Shown here piece after piece: positions 18,321 to 27,960 of a stretch of 64,000 nt of DNA (position 1 is the first letter of the stretch; each line of letters begins with the position of its first letter). The stretch spans positions 39,379 to 103,378 of the forward strand of contig JACQEO010000063.1 in assembly GCA_016200545.1 (NCBI GenBank), written 5' to 3'. The notes beneath the pieces were generated by a model that worked only from the letters and a program-made list of their open reading frames with translations, ran no database searches and was not told the DNA's origin. The stretch is from Deltaproteobacteria bacterium. Its GTDB lineage: Bacteria > Desulfobacterota > Binatia > UTPRO1. A program made the translations under genes and the position numbers.

Positions 18321-19367
18321 CTAGGAGGCCGACGCGGTCTTCTTCGCGGCGATCTCGTCGTCGATGATCTCTTTGAACTTCTCGAACGGCTGCGCGCCCG
18401 AGAGCATGCGACCATTGACGAAGAACGCCGGCGTGCCGTTCACGCCGACCTTCATTCCATCGGCAACGTCTTGGTCGATGGCAGCCTTGAACGGCTTCTT
18501 CGTGAAGCACTCGGCGAACTTCGCCTCGTCGAGGCCGACGTCCTTGGCATACTGCTTCAGCTTGTCCTCGCCGAGCGCGGTTTGATTGTCGAAGAGCTTG
18601 GCGTGGTACTCCCAGAACTTCCCCTGCGCGTTGGCGCAACCCGCGGCCTCTGCCGCCGGTCGTGCCTGTGAGTGCATCGGGAGCGGGTAGTCGCGGAAGA
18701 CGAGCCGTACCTTGTCGCCGTACACCTGCATCACCTTGTTCACCGAATCCTCGGCGCGCTTGCAGAAAGGACACTGATAGTCGGAGAACTCGATGATCGT
18801 CACCGGCGCCTTGGCGCCGCCGCCGCGCGCCGGTCGTCCGGCCGTCGCGACATTGGTGAGCGGCGGCTTCAGCGCGATCGTCGTCTTGTGCTTCTTCTTC
18901 AGCTCCTCGATGAACGCGACGAGGCGATCCTGTGCACGCTGCCCGTTCAGGTATGTCACGATCTGCGGCTTGACTTGCTCGAGGGTCTGGTCTTTGAGTT
19001 GCGCCTTGTTGTCGTCGAAGACCTTCTGAATCTCCTCGTCGGTCGGCGCCGTGACCTTGCTCTCGATCTCGGCCTTCTGAAGCGCGTCGATGGAGACGCC
19101 GCGCGCCGTCGCCTCTTGCTGGATCAGCTCCGCGGCGACCATGTCGTCGAGACCCTCACGGAGCGCGTCGTAACGCTGGTTGTCGAGGTCGATCAACTTG
19201 GACCGAACCTTATCCTCGAGCTCGCCGCGGGTGATCGTCCGCGGGCCGACGGTCGCGATCTTGTCCGTCGGCGCGCCGCTCAAGTTGGCAGCCGGGGCGG
19301 CACCGGCGACAGTCGCCACCACGAGCCCGGCAGCCAGCGACACGATCAGTGCAATGACTACACGCAT
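18321..19367 (-). CDS. exported PPIase-like/DsbA-family thioredoxin fusion protein
   Basis: 348 residues from ATG 19367 with GGGAGG upstream. A signal peptide (MRVVIALIVSLAAGLVVATVAGA) is followed by a SurA/parvulin N-domain-like helical region with the ITRGELEDKV pattern (about 40-165). A DsbA-type thioredoxin fold follows, with the active site CPFC near 200 and the cis-Pro region GVNGTPAFFVNG near 305. It is expected in the periplasm or cell surface, where it would catalyse disulfide exchange or handle folding of secreted proteins. That fits a genome that exports Cys-rich proteins such as the one at 32942. Catalytic chaperone activity of the N-part is unproven. Confidence 0.85.
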   Translation of the reverse strand: MRVVIALIVSLAAGLVVATVAGAAPAANLSGAPTDKIATVGPRTITRGELEDKVRSKLIDLDNQRYDALREGLDDMVAAELIQQEATARGVSIDALQKAEIESKVTAPTDEEIQKVFDDNKAQLKDQTLEQVKPQIVTYLNGQRAQDRLVAFIEELKKKHKTTIALKPPLTNVATAGRPARGGGAKAPVTIIEFSDYQCPFCKRAEDSVNKVMQVYGDKVRLVFRDYPLPMHSQARPAAEAAGCANAQGKFWEYHAKLFDNQTALGEDKLKQYAKDVGLDEAKFAECFTKKPFKAAIDQDVADGMKVGVNGTPAFFVNGRMLSGAQPFEKFKEIIDDEIAAKKTASAS

Positions 19368-19486
19368 GCAAACCTCCCTCTTGGAAAAAGCAGGAAAGCT
19401 ATGGCGGCCGAGCGACGGGGTCAAGCGGGGCATCAGGGCGCGACCGGCCGTTGCGTCCGGCGCCGACTCGGCCTATTTGGGCCGCG

Positions 19487-19720
19487 ATGCCAACGAATCG
19501 CGCACCTGCCGCCGTTCTAGGGCTCCTCGTCGCAGCGCTGGTCAGCGGATGCGGCGACGGGTCGAATGACAACCGCGCCACCACGCCGACACCGAGCGCG
19601 ACCCCCTCGTCGGTGCCCACGCCGTGCAGCACCGCCGCGATTTCCTTCGGGTGCGCGTGCAGACTCGTTCCGCCCTGCTCGTGCACGTGCTCCTCGCCGA
19701 TGCCCACTCCCGAGGTCTGA
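19487..19720 (+). CDS. small putative lipoprotein with C-terminal Cys cluster
   Basis: 77 residues from ATG 19487. The N-terminus has a short charged start, a hydrophobic core (AAVLGLLVAALVSG), and a lipobox ending VSGC at about residue 23. A Thr/Pro/Ser linker follows, and then a cysteine-dense tail (FGCACRLVPPCSCTCSS). The ribosome-binding site is weak and there is no family match I can name, so it could be a chance reading frame. The lipobox and Thr/Pro linker are the arguments for it. It precedes the F420 enzyme by 28 bp. Confidence 0.5.
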   Translation: MPTNRAPAAVLGLLVAALVSGCGDGSNDNRATTPTPSATPSSVPTPCSTAAISFGCACRLVPPCSCTCSSPMPTPEV

Positions 19721-19748
19721 CGGCCTTTCGCCAGCGATTGGAGCGCCC

Positions 19749-20756
19749 ATGCCAGGCACGACCGGAATCGTCCCCTTTTGGAAGCAGTACGACCGCAAGG
19801 CCGTCCTGCGCTTCGCGCAGCTCGCCGAGGATCTCGGCTACGACTCGATCTGGGTTCCCGAGGCGTGGGCGTACGAGCAGTTCCAGCTGCTCGCCGAGAT
19901 TGCCGGCGTGACGCGCCGTCTGCAGCTCGGGACCGGCATCACCAACGTCTACAGCCGCTCACCGGGGCTGCTGGCGATGAGCGCCGCGACACTCGACGAG
20001 ATCTCCGACGGTCGCGCCGTCCTCGGGCTCGGCACGAGCGGCAAGATGGTCGTCGAGAATTTTCACGGTGTGCCTTACGAGAAGCCGCTTACGCACCTGC
20101 GCGAGACGATCGGCATTCTGCGCGCGCTCTGGCGCGGCGACCGGCTCTCCCCGGAGATGAGCACGCTCTTCACGCCGCGACACTTCAAGCTCGAGATGAC
20201 GCCGCGCCGACCCGACATTCCGATCTACGTCGCCTCGCTCCAGGAGAAGGCGATCCGCGAGGTCGGACGCAGCGCCGACGGCTGGATCCCGACGTTCTGG
20301 CCTTATCGCCACTTGCGCGACGGCATCGCCTGGCTCGCCGAGGGCGTAGAGGAGGCGGGTCGCGCCGGAGCCCACATCGAGGTCGCGCCGTTCGTCGCCG
20401 TCATCCCCCTCGACGATCGCGACGCCGCGCGCAGTCTCGTGAAGCCGCCCGTCGCGTTCTACATCGGCGGCATGGGGACCTACTATCACGCGCTCTTCTG
20501 CCGCTACGGCTTCGCCGAGAACGCCGACCTGGTGCGCGAGCTCTATCAAGCCGGCGACCGCGCCCGCGCCGCCGCGGCGGTGAGCGACGAGCTCATCGAC
20601 GCGATCGCGATCTGCGGCCCCGCGTCCTATTGCCGGGAGACGCTCGCCGAGTGGCGTGCGCACGGCGTCGACGCGGCGCTGCTCAATCTGCCGGTGGGGA
20701 TGCCGCCGGAGCTGACCGAGCAGTTTCTGCGGGCGGTGGCGCCGAACGGCGCCTGA
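19749..20756 (+). CDS. F420-dependent luciferase-like (LLM class) oxidoreductase
   Basis: 335 residues from ATG 19749 with GGAG upstream. It has the TIM-barrel landmarks of the LLM superfamily: LAEDLGYDSIWVPEAW near 25, an LQLGTGITNVYSRSP strand near 60, GLGTSGKMVVENFHG near 98, and YVASLQEKAIREVGRSADGWIP near 160. The SADGW and GIG-type segments favour F420 (as in Mer or LLM F420 oxidoreductases) over FMN. It would oxidise or reduce a soluble substrate in the cytoplasm. The substrate is unknown and no F420 biosynthesis gene lies in this window. Confidence 0.88.
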   Translation: MPGTTGIVPFWKQYDRKAVLRFAQLAEDLGYDSIWVPEAWAYEQFQLLAEIAGVTRRLQLGTGITNVYSRSPGLLAMSAATLDEISDGRAVLGLGTSGKMVVENFHGVPYEKPLTHLRETIGILRALWRGDRLSPEMSTLFTPRHFKLEMTPRRPDIPIYVASLQEKAIREVGRSADGWIPTFWPYRHLRDGIAWLAEGVEEAGRAGAHIEVAPFVAVIPLDDRDAARSLVKPPVAFYIGGMGTYYHALFCRYGFAENADLVRELYQAGDRARAAAAVSDELIDAIAICGPASYCRETLAEWRAHGVDAALLNLPVGMPPELTEQFLRAVAPNGA

Positions 20757-20836
20757 CGGTCACGGCTTCGCCGACGAGGTATGCCGGGTCGTGGCTTGCG
20801 GGTAGTGGGTCAGTTACAAATCACCCACTATCCGGG

Positions 20837-20981
20837 GCGCGGGCGTTCGGGTGGGTCGGCGAGCGCGGGGATCGCTCGCCCGGGGTGCCGGACACGATTT
20901 AGATCTTCCGTACTCCGCGGCGTCCGAGCCGAAGTGGCTCGCTCTTTATGCGCGCTCGCCGACCCACCCGAACACCCGCGC
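20837..20981 (+). repeat. foldback unit 1 (30-bp arms, ~85-nt core)
   Basis: The left arm (20837-20866, containing CGGGTGGGTCGGCGAGCGC) pairs with the right arm (20952-20981) with one mismatch. The core begins GGGGATCGCTCG. It contains a CGGAC...GTCCG pairing and a perfect hairpin CGAGCC-GAAGT-GGCTCG. Confidence 0.85.
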
Positions 20982-21034
20982 TCGCGTGCGACCGTACGAT
21001 GGTCTTCTTCGCCACCGCTACGAGCGACGGGCGC

Positions 21035-21185
21035 GTGCGCGGCGGGGATGGCGGGTCGGCGGAGCGCGCATAAAGAGCGAGCCACTTCGGCTCGGACGCC
21101 GCGGAGTACGGAACGTCTAAATCGTGTCCGGTACCCCGCGCGAGCGATCCCCGCGCGCCGCCGACCCGCCATCCCCGCCGCGCAC
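21035..21185 (-). repeat. foldback unit 2 (28-bp arms, same core inverted)
   Basis: The arms (21035-21062 and 21158-21185) pair perfectly over 28 bp but differ in sequence from those of unit 1. Read on the minus strand, the core is about 95% identical to unit 1 (four differences seen, in two clusters). The arms therefore diverged, with compensation, while the core stayed nearly constant. Confidence 0.85.
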
Positions 21186-21290
21186 ACGTCGACGCTCCCC
21201 GTCACGGTCCCGCGAATTCCGTCGCGCATGCAAGACGCGCGACGACGTTGAGTCAGGTCAAACTGACCCACTATCGGCTTGCGATGGGCT

Positions 21291-21319
21291 ATTGACTGAC
21301 CCACCCAGTCAATTATAGG
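21291..21319 (+). promoter_or_regulatory. promoter with overlapping TetR-type operator
   Basis: ATTGACTG-N7-CAGTCAAT (21291-21313) is a perfect 8-bp dyad. It contains the -35 TTGACT (21292-21297); the -10 TATAGG (21314-21319) follows after 16 bp. The TetR start codon is at 21331, so the leader would be only a few bases long. Autorepression of the TetR-acyltransferase operon is the obvious reading. Confidence 0.65.
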
Positions 21320-21330
21320 ATGGGCGTCAC

Positions 21331-22026
21331 ATGGCGCGCCGCATCCCCGACGACCGTCTGCCGCTGCTCATCGAGACCGCCACCAACGTCTTCATCGAGC
21401 AGGGCTACCGCCGCACGCAGATGGCGGACATCGCCCAAGCGCTCGGGCTCGCGAAGGGCACCCTCTATCTCTACGTCGAGAGCAAGGAGGCGCTCTTCGA
21501 CCTCGTCGTCCGCCACGCCGACGACACCGGACGCGTGGGCGAGGGCGTCGCGTTTCCGGTCAAAACGCCGCGCCCCGGCGTCACGCTCCGCTACGTCCAG
21601 GGGGAGCTGGCGCGCCAGCAGCGTCTGCCGGCATTGGCAGAGGCCCTCGCGCGCCGACGAGTCACGAACGTTCCCCACGAGCTCGAGAGCATCATCCGCG
21701 AGCTCTTCCGGGCTCTCGCGAGAAACCGTCGTCGCATCAAACTGATCGACCGCTCCGCGCGGGACTACCCGGAGCTCGCAGCGCTGTGGTTCGACGGGAC
21801 CCGCGGAGGGTTTCTGGCCCTTCTCGAGCACTACCTTCAGGATCGGATGCGGCGCGGGACACTACGGTCCGTCCCAGACATCCCGGCCGCCGCGCGTTTG
21901 ATGCTCGAGACGACCGTCTTCTGGGCGGTGCATCGCCATTGGGATCTCAATCCGCAACCGGTGAGCGAGACCACGGCTGAGAACACGGTCGTGCACTTTC
22001 TCGTGACCGGTCTCACGAAGGAGTAA
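21331..22026 (+). CDS. TetR-family transcriptional regulator
   Basis: 231 residues. The N-terminal helix-turn-helix is typical (IETATNVFIEQGYRRTQMADIAQALGL, split by helix, then AKGTLYLYVESKEALF). The C-terminal domain (RRIKLIDRSARDYPELAALW) is a ligand or dimer domain of unknown specificity. It is the first gene of an operon: the membrane acyltransferase begins 4 bp after its stop. A perfect dyad overlies its own promoter, so it probably represses the whole operon until it binds a ligand. Confidence 0.9.
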   Translation: MARRIPDDRLPLLIETATNVFIEQGYRRTQMADIAQALGLAKGTLYLYVESKEALFDLVVRHADDTGRVGEGVAFPVKTPRPGVTLRYVQGELARQQRLPALAEALARRRVTNVPHELESIIRELFRALARNRRRIKLIDRSARDYPELAALWFDGTRGGFLALLEHYLQDRMRRGTLRSVPDIPAAARLMLETTVFWAVHRHWDLNPQPVSETTAENTVVHFLVTGLTKE

Positions 22027-22030
22027 GACC

Positions 22031-23323
22031 ATGATTGCTGGTACGACTGGCCGCCGCGAGGACATCGACGCGCTTCGCGTGGCCGCCACATATCTCCTTT
22101 TCGTCTTTCACGGCGCCATGGTCTTCAACCCGGCGCCGTTCTACCACATCCGAAACGGCGACCTGTCGCTCGTCATGCTCGTCGTCTGCGGCTTCATCGG
22201 GCTCTGGCACATGCCGCTGTTCTTCCTACTCGCGGGCTGGGCTTCATACGCGTCGCTCACCGTCCGGGGTAGGAGAGCATACCTGCGAGAGCGCGTTCGC
22301 AAGCTCTGTGTCCCGCTGGTGGCAGGCGTCATTCTCTTCGGACCAATCATCAAATTCTTCGAGCTTCGGAGCGGGCTCGATCTGAGCTACGCGGGACTGC
22401 GGGTCGCACCGAAGTTGCAAGACTCGTTTCGCGTGGTCATTCCGACGGGCCTCGCCGCCGCACCGCCGTTCAGCGAGAGCTTCTTCGAGTTCCTGCCGAC
22501 GTTCTTCACACACCTCGAGCGCTTCACGTGGGCGCACCTCTGGTTCATCGCCTACCTCTTCACCTTCTCGCTCCTCTACGTGCCGCTCCTGCCGTGGATT
22601 GCTCGCCGGGCGGCCCGACTCGAGTCCGGTGCCGCGTGGCTCGTGTACATTCCCATTCTTCCGCTCGCGCTCATTCAGCTCATGCTTCGCGAACGCTGGC
22701 CGGGCATTCAGAATCTCTACGATGACTGGGCGAACGTCGCGTACTACACGGTCTACTTCCTCGCCGGCGTCGTCATCGCGTCGCAGCCACAGCTCGAGCG
22801 CCGCCTCCGCCAGGAGTCGCACCGTGCGCTGCTCGTCGCCTTGGCCACGACCGGCGTTCTCCTCCTCGCGGTGCTCAAGGTCTTCAGCGCGACGTGGGTC
22901 GTGCTCGTCGGCTCCGCGATCGCGGGATGGTGCTTCAACATCGTCATCCTTGGTTTCGGCGATCGCGTGCGCCGCGCATGCGGACGGGCGCTCCCCTATC
23001 TCCGGGACTCGGCGTTCCCTGTCTACATCCTGCACCAGGTGGCCATCGTGGTACCCGGCTATTTCATCATTCAGCTTCCGCTTGGCATCGCTGCCAAGTT
23101 CGTCTTCGTGCTCCTTGCCGCCATCACGGTCACGCTCGGCCTGTACCAGTTCGTCGTTCGTCCGTTCGGAGCGGTCGCGTTCCTCTTCGGCGCGAACCGG
23201 TCGCGCGCTGCGTCTCTCCCACTCGCGGCGCCGACGGTCGCCGCGACGGTCGCATTTCTCGTCCTCAGTCCGGGAGCGCTCGGCGCCTCGCTCCCCGCAA
23301 CGACGCGAGAGAATCATCCATGA
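22031..23323 (+). CDS. acyltransferase 3 family integral membrane protein
   Basis: 430 residues with about ten hydrophobic segments. The N-terminus REDIDALRVAATYLLFVFHGAM-type sequence carries the family Arg and His (R in ALRV and H in VFHG) that mark OafA/OpgC-like acyltransferase-3 proteins. These move acyl groups, often acetyl or succinyl, onto glycans or small molecules across the inner membrane. The second half ends in a short soluble tail. It is tightly linked to TetR upstream (4 bp) and overlaps a small membrane-protein gene by ATGA. The acceptor is unknown. Confidence 0.85.
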   Translation: MIAGTTGRREDIDALRVAATYLLFVFHGAMVFNPAPFYHIRNGDLSLVMLVVCGFIGLWHMPLFFLLAGWASYASLTVRGRRAYLRERVRKLCVPLVAGVILFGPIIKFFELRSGLDLSYAGLRVAPKLQDSFRVVIPTGLAAAPPFSESFFEFLPTFFTHLERFTWAHLWFIAYLFTFSLLYVPLLPWIARRAARLESGAAWLVYIPILPLALIQLMLRERWPGIQNLYDDWANVAYYTVYFLAGVVIASQPQLERRLRQESHRALLVALATTGVLLLAVLKVFSATWVVLVGSAIAGWCFNIVILGFGDRVRRACGRALPYLRDSAFPVYILHQVAIVVPGYFIIQLPLGIAAKFVFVLLAAITVTLGLYQFVVRPFGAVAFLFGANRSRAASLPLAAPTVAATVAFLVLSPGALGASLPATTRENHP

Positions 23324-23541
23324 AGCTTCGTCATTGGACCCCCCTTCTCGGGTTCGTGCTGCCGACCCTCATCATTGGCTACGGCTTCGTCATTCCGCGA
23401 AGCTGCATCGCCGGCGTGAACGAGCTCACCGTCGGTTTTGCCACCACGGTTGCGGGCGCGAGCCTCTCGTACTGGATGGGGGTGCGCACGGTACTCCGTG
23501 AGGTCGGCGCGCTCGCCAGCGCGAGGCCCGAGGACCGCTGA
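23320..23541 (+). CDS. small two-helix membrane protein
   Basis: 73 residues. Its ATG overlaps the acyltransferase stop (ATGA), a strong sign of translational coupling. Two hydrophobic stretches (LLGFVLPTLIIGYGFVIP and an Ala/Gly-rich segment ending SLSYWMGVRTVL) suggest a helical hairpin. No family is recognised. It may be an accessory subunit of the acyltransferase. Confidence 0.65.
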   Translation: MKLRHWTPLLGFVLPTLIIGYGFVIPRSCIAGVNELTVGFATTVAGASLSYWMGVRTVLREVGALASARPEDR

Positions 23542-23542
23542 G

Positions 23543-24160
23543 GTGCGACGACCCGAGTTTATCGCCAGACAGTCCGGGCACCCGACTGGAGTACTCGGCC
23601 GGATCCTCGGATGGGTGATGGAACGTGAAACGGCGGCGCAGAACGATGCAGCTCTCAATCGTCTCGGAGTACGTCCGGCCGACTGCATCCTCGAAATTGG
23701 CTTCGGTCATGGACGCACGCTCGAGCGCCTCGCTCGCGAGGCGCCCTCGGGGTTCGTAGCTGGGCTCGACCACTCACCCGAGATGTACGAGATGGCGCGG
23801 CGGCACTGCGCTCCGCTCCTCGACAGCGGTCGCCTCGAGCTGCGCCTCGGCGACAGCCGGGCGCTGCCGTACCCCGACGGTCACTTCGACAAGGCGCTCG
23901 CCGTCCACACCCTCTACTTCTGGGACGACCCGAGGGTGCACCTTCGCGAGCTGCACCGCGTGCTGAAGACGAGCGGCGTCTGCGTGCTCGGCTTCCGCCC
24001 GAAGGAGGATCCACGCGCAGCGGACTTCCCCGAGACGGTCTACACATTCCACACGCGCGACGACGTCCGGCGTTTGCTCTCGAGCGTCGGATTCGCGGAC
24101 GTCGAGCTCAGCGAGCCTGTGCCCGGCTTCGTCCTCGCCCGGGCGCTCCGGCAGAGCTGA
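23543..24160 (+). CDS. SAM-dependent methyltransferase (type 11)
   Basis: About 205 residues from a GTG at 23543, one base after the previous stop, with a GAGG about 8 bp upstream. It has motif I ILEIGFGHGRTL (SAM binding), GLDHSPEMYEMA for motif II, LRLGDSRALPYPDGHFDKALAV and the post-motif LRELHRVLKTSG. This is a class I Methyltransf_11 enzyme acting on a small molecule or lipid. As the fourth gene of the TetR operon it presumably works on the same compound as the acyltransferase. Confidence 0.87.
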   Translation: MRRPEFIARQSGHPTGVLGRILGWVMERETAAQNDAALNRLGVRPADCILEIGFGHGRTLERLAREAPSGFVAGLDHSPEMYEMARRHCAPLLDSGRLELRLGDSRALPYPDGHFDKALAVHTLYFWDDPRVHLRELHRVLKTSGVCVLGFRPKEDPRAADFPETVYTFHTRDDVRRLLSSVGFADVELSEPVPGFVLARALRQS

Positions 24161-24178
24161 GCAACGCTGGAGCGCGCG

Positions 24179-24952
24179 CTACTGCGTCACGGCGAGAGGG
24201 AAGAACGCCCGCCCGGCTCGCATCTCCTCACGAAACCATTCCGCGAGCCCGTTCTTGATGACCCATTCGAGGCGGTCGCTGCGCCACTGTAAGCGATAAG
24301 GGTCGAAAGCTGGTCGCTTCTCCTCTTGCAGCCGCTGCAGGGTCTGCATGACGTCCGCATTGTCCCGCATGACCGCCGGGCGGGCTTGAACCCGGTCAAA
24401 CCAGGCGAGGAGCCGCACGTGGCGCCCGGGGTCGAGGGTGAACCCGAGAAAACTCGCCGCCATCACGTGCGGGACGACCGCGATGTCCGCGAGTGAGTAC
24501 GTTCCGCAGAGGAAGTCTTTCGTTCCAAGCTGCGCCTCGAGCTCGTCGTAGAGCCGCATGATGTCGTGCGCCGCCGCATTGTGCATCTCGGCGTGCTGCT
24601 CCGCACGACCCATCTCCACGACGGCCACTGCAAACATCGCGGCGTCGAGCTGCGTGTCCGCGAGGTCCTCGATGAGACGGCACTTCGCTCGCAGGCGAGC
24701 GTCGGCCGGATAGAGGGCCGGCACGGGGTAGCGGTCCTCGAGGTACTCACAGATGACCGTGGAGTCGTAGAGGGAGAAGCCGTCGTCGATGATGGCGGGA
24801 ACTTCGGCGCGCGGGTTCACATCGACGAAGTCCCGCCGGTTACAGTCACCATGGAGCGCGCGCACCCGCTCGAAGGGAATGCCCTTCTCGTAGAGGGCGA
24901 TGCGAACCTTGCGGGCATAGGGGCTAAAGACGTCGTCGAAGAGTGTGAGCAT
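24179..24952 (-). CDS. glutathione S-transferase family protein
   Basis: 257 residues. The N-terminal thioredoxin-like domain opens MLTLFDDVFSPYARKVRIAL, with Ser in SPYARK as the likely thiolate-stabilising residue. It keeps the cis-Pro strand EVPAIIDDG and the DSTVICEYLEDRYP segment that binds the gamma-glutamyl group. The C-terminal helical domain follows, with SLADIAVVPH. It conjugates glutathione to electrophiles or acts as a dehalogenase or isomerase; the substrate is unknown. It lies downstream of lon on the same strand, 44 bp away. Confidence 0.88.
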   Translation of the reverse strand: MLTLFDDVFSPYARKVRIALYEKGIPFERVRALHGDCNRRDFVDVNPRAEVPAIIDDGFSLYDSTVICEYLEDRYPVPALYPADARLRAKCRLIEDLADTQLDAAMFAVAVVEMGRAEQHAEMHNAAAHDIMRLYDELEAQLGTKDFLCGTYSLADIAVVPHVMAASFLGFTLDPGRHVRLLAWFDRVQARPAVMRDNADVMQTLQRLQEEKRPAFDPYRLQWRSDRLEWVIKNGLAEWFREEMRAGRAFFPLAVTQ

Positions 24953-24996
24953 AGAGGCTCGTCTAGCCCTTCAGTCGAGTTGACGCGAGGGGGGAC

Positions 24997-27276
<2,280 letters not shown>

Positions 27277-27284
27277 GGTGAACG

Positions 27285-27312
27285 AACGTAAGCACATGCT
27301 TGAGGTTGTCAA
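27285..27312 (-). promoter_or_regulatory. putative lon promoter
   Basis: Read on the minus strand, TTGACA (27312-27307), a 16-bp spacer, and TACGTT (27290-27285) precede the lon ATG by 8 bp. This would give an almost leaderless mRNA, and no Shine-Dalgarno sequence is visible. Confidence 0.45.
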
Positions 27313-27342
27313 GTATCGGCAGCGTCGAGTATTTTTCGTCAC

Positions 27343-27771
27343 GTGTGGAAGACGGGGGGTGCGCACGCTGCCGAGGCGTGGACGCTGCTGCTCGAGCTCC
27401 TGCTCGCGGAACGAGGGCGCCTCCCCGCGATCGCCGCCACACTTCGGCTGTCGCCGGCGCAGTGTCACGTCCTCCACCTACTCGAGCCGGGGAGGCCGGT
27501 CTCGATGCGCCGGATCGCCGACGCCCTCGCCTGCGACGCCTCGAACGTCACCGGCATCGTCGACCGCCTCGAGGCACGCGGCCTCCTCCAGCGTCGCGTC
27601 GTCGCCCACGATCGCCGCCTGCGCGTGATCGTGGTGACGCGACGAGGAGCGGCGGCGCGCGCGCGCCTCCTCGCCCGGCTCGCCGCTCCACCGCCGCCGA
27701 TCGCGCGCCTGAGCCGCGCCGAGCAGCGCGCGCTGTGCACCCTCCTGCGGCGGGCATTCGCCCCGACGTGA
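27343..27771 (+). CDS. MarR-family transcriptional regulator
   Basis: 142 residues, GTG start. It has the winged-helix pattern LSPAQCHVLHLLEPGRPVS... followed by the recognition region RRIADALACDASNVTGIVDRLE (each part short of 20 residues when split at ALAC), and the wing RRVVAHDRRLRVIVVT. MarR proteins bind palindromes as dimers and respond to phenolics or oxidants. It is divergent from lon across 66 bp, so it could regulate lon or itself. No clear palindrome is visible in the gap. Confidence 0.85.
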   Translation: MWKTGGAHAAEAWTLLLELLLAERGRLPAIAATLRLSPAQCHVLHLLEPGRPVSMRRIADALACDASNVTGIVDRLEARGLLQRRVVAHDRRLRVIVVTRRGAAARARLLARLAAPPPPIARLSRAEQRALCTLLRRAFAPT

Positions 27772-27960
27772 CGCGCCTGACTCCGACCGCAGACGCCGTC
27801 GGCGTCGCCATGCGACGTCGCCTTGCATCACGCGCGGCACGCAGGCCGGAACGCCTCCGAAAACGATTGCGAATTGACACGCCGAAGGTCACGACGCGAC
27901 AATCGTCGCACACGGGGGCGCCGCCGCCGCGTTCTCGGTGCGCGGCAACCACGTCAGCCC

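Larger units (their letters stand above)
20801..21275. mobile_element. composite repeat region, possible non-autonomous (MITE-like) element
   Basis: This gene-free stretch is bounded by inverted copies of TAGTGGGTCAGTT (left end 20803-20815; right end AACTGACCCACTA, 21261-21273). The left end also forms a hairpin, TAGTGGGT...ACCCACTA (20803-20830). Inside are two ~150-bp foldback units in opposite orientation (20837-20981 and 21035-21185). No transposase or other reading frame is credible. Terminal inverted repeats with no coding capacity fit a MITE or similar mobile palindrome, but I cannot see a target-site duplication. Confidence 0.55.

Noticed and set aside
20781..21251. 156-codon and similar frames in the foldback block
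   Set aside because: They read through inverted repeats on both strands and give mirrored low-complexity products; no coding signal.
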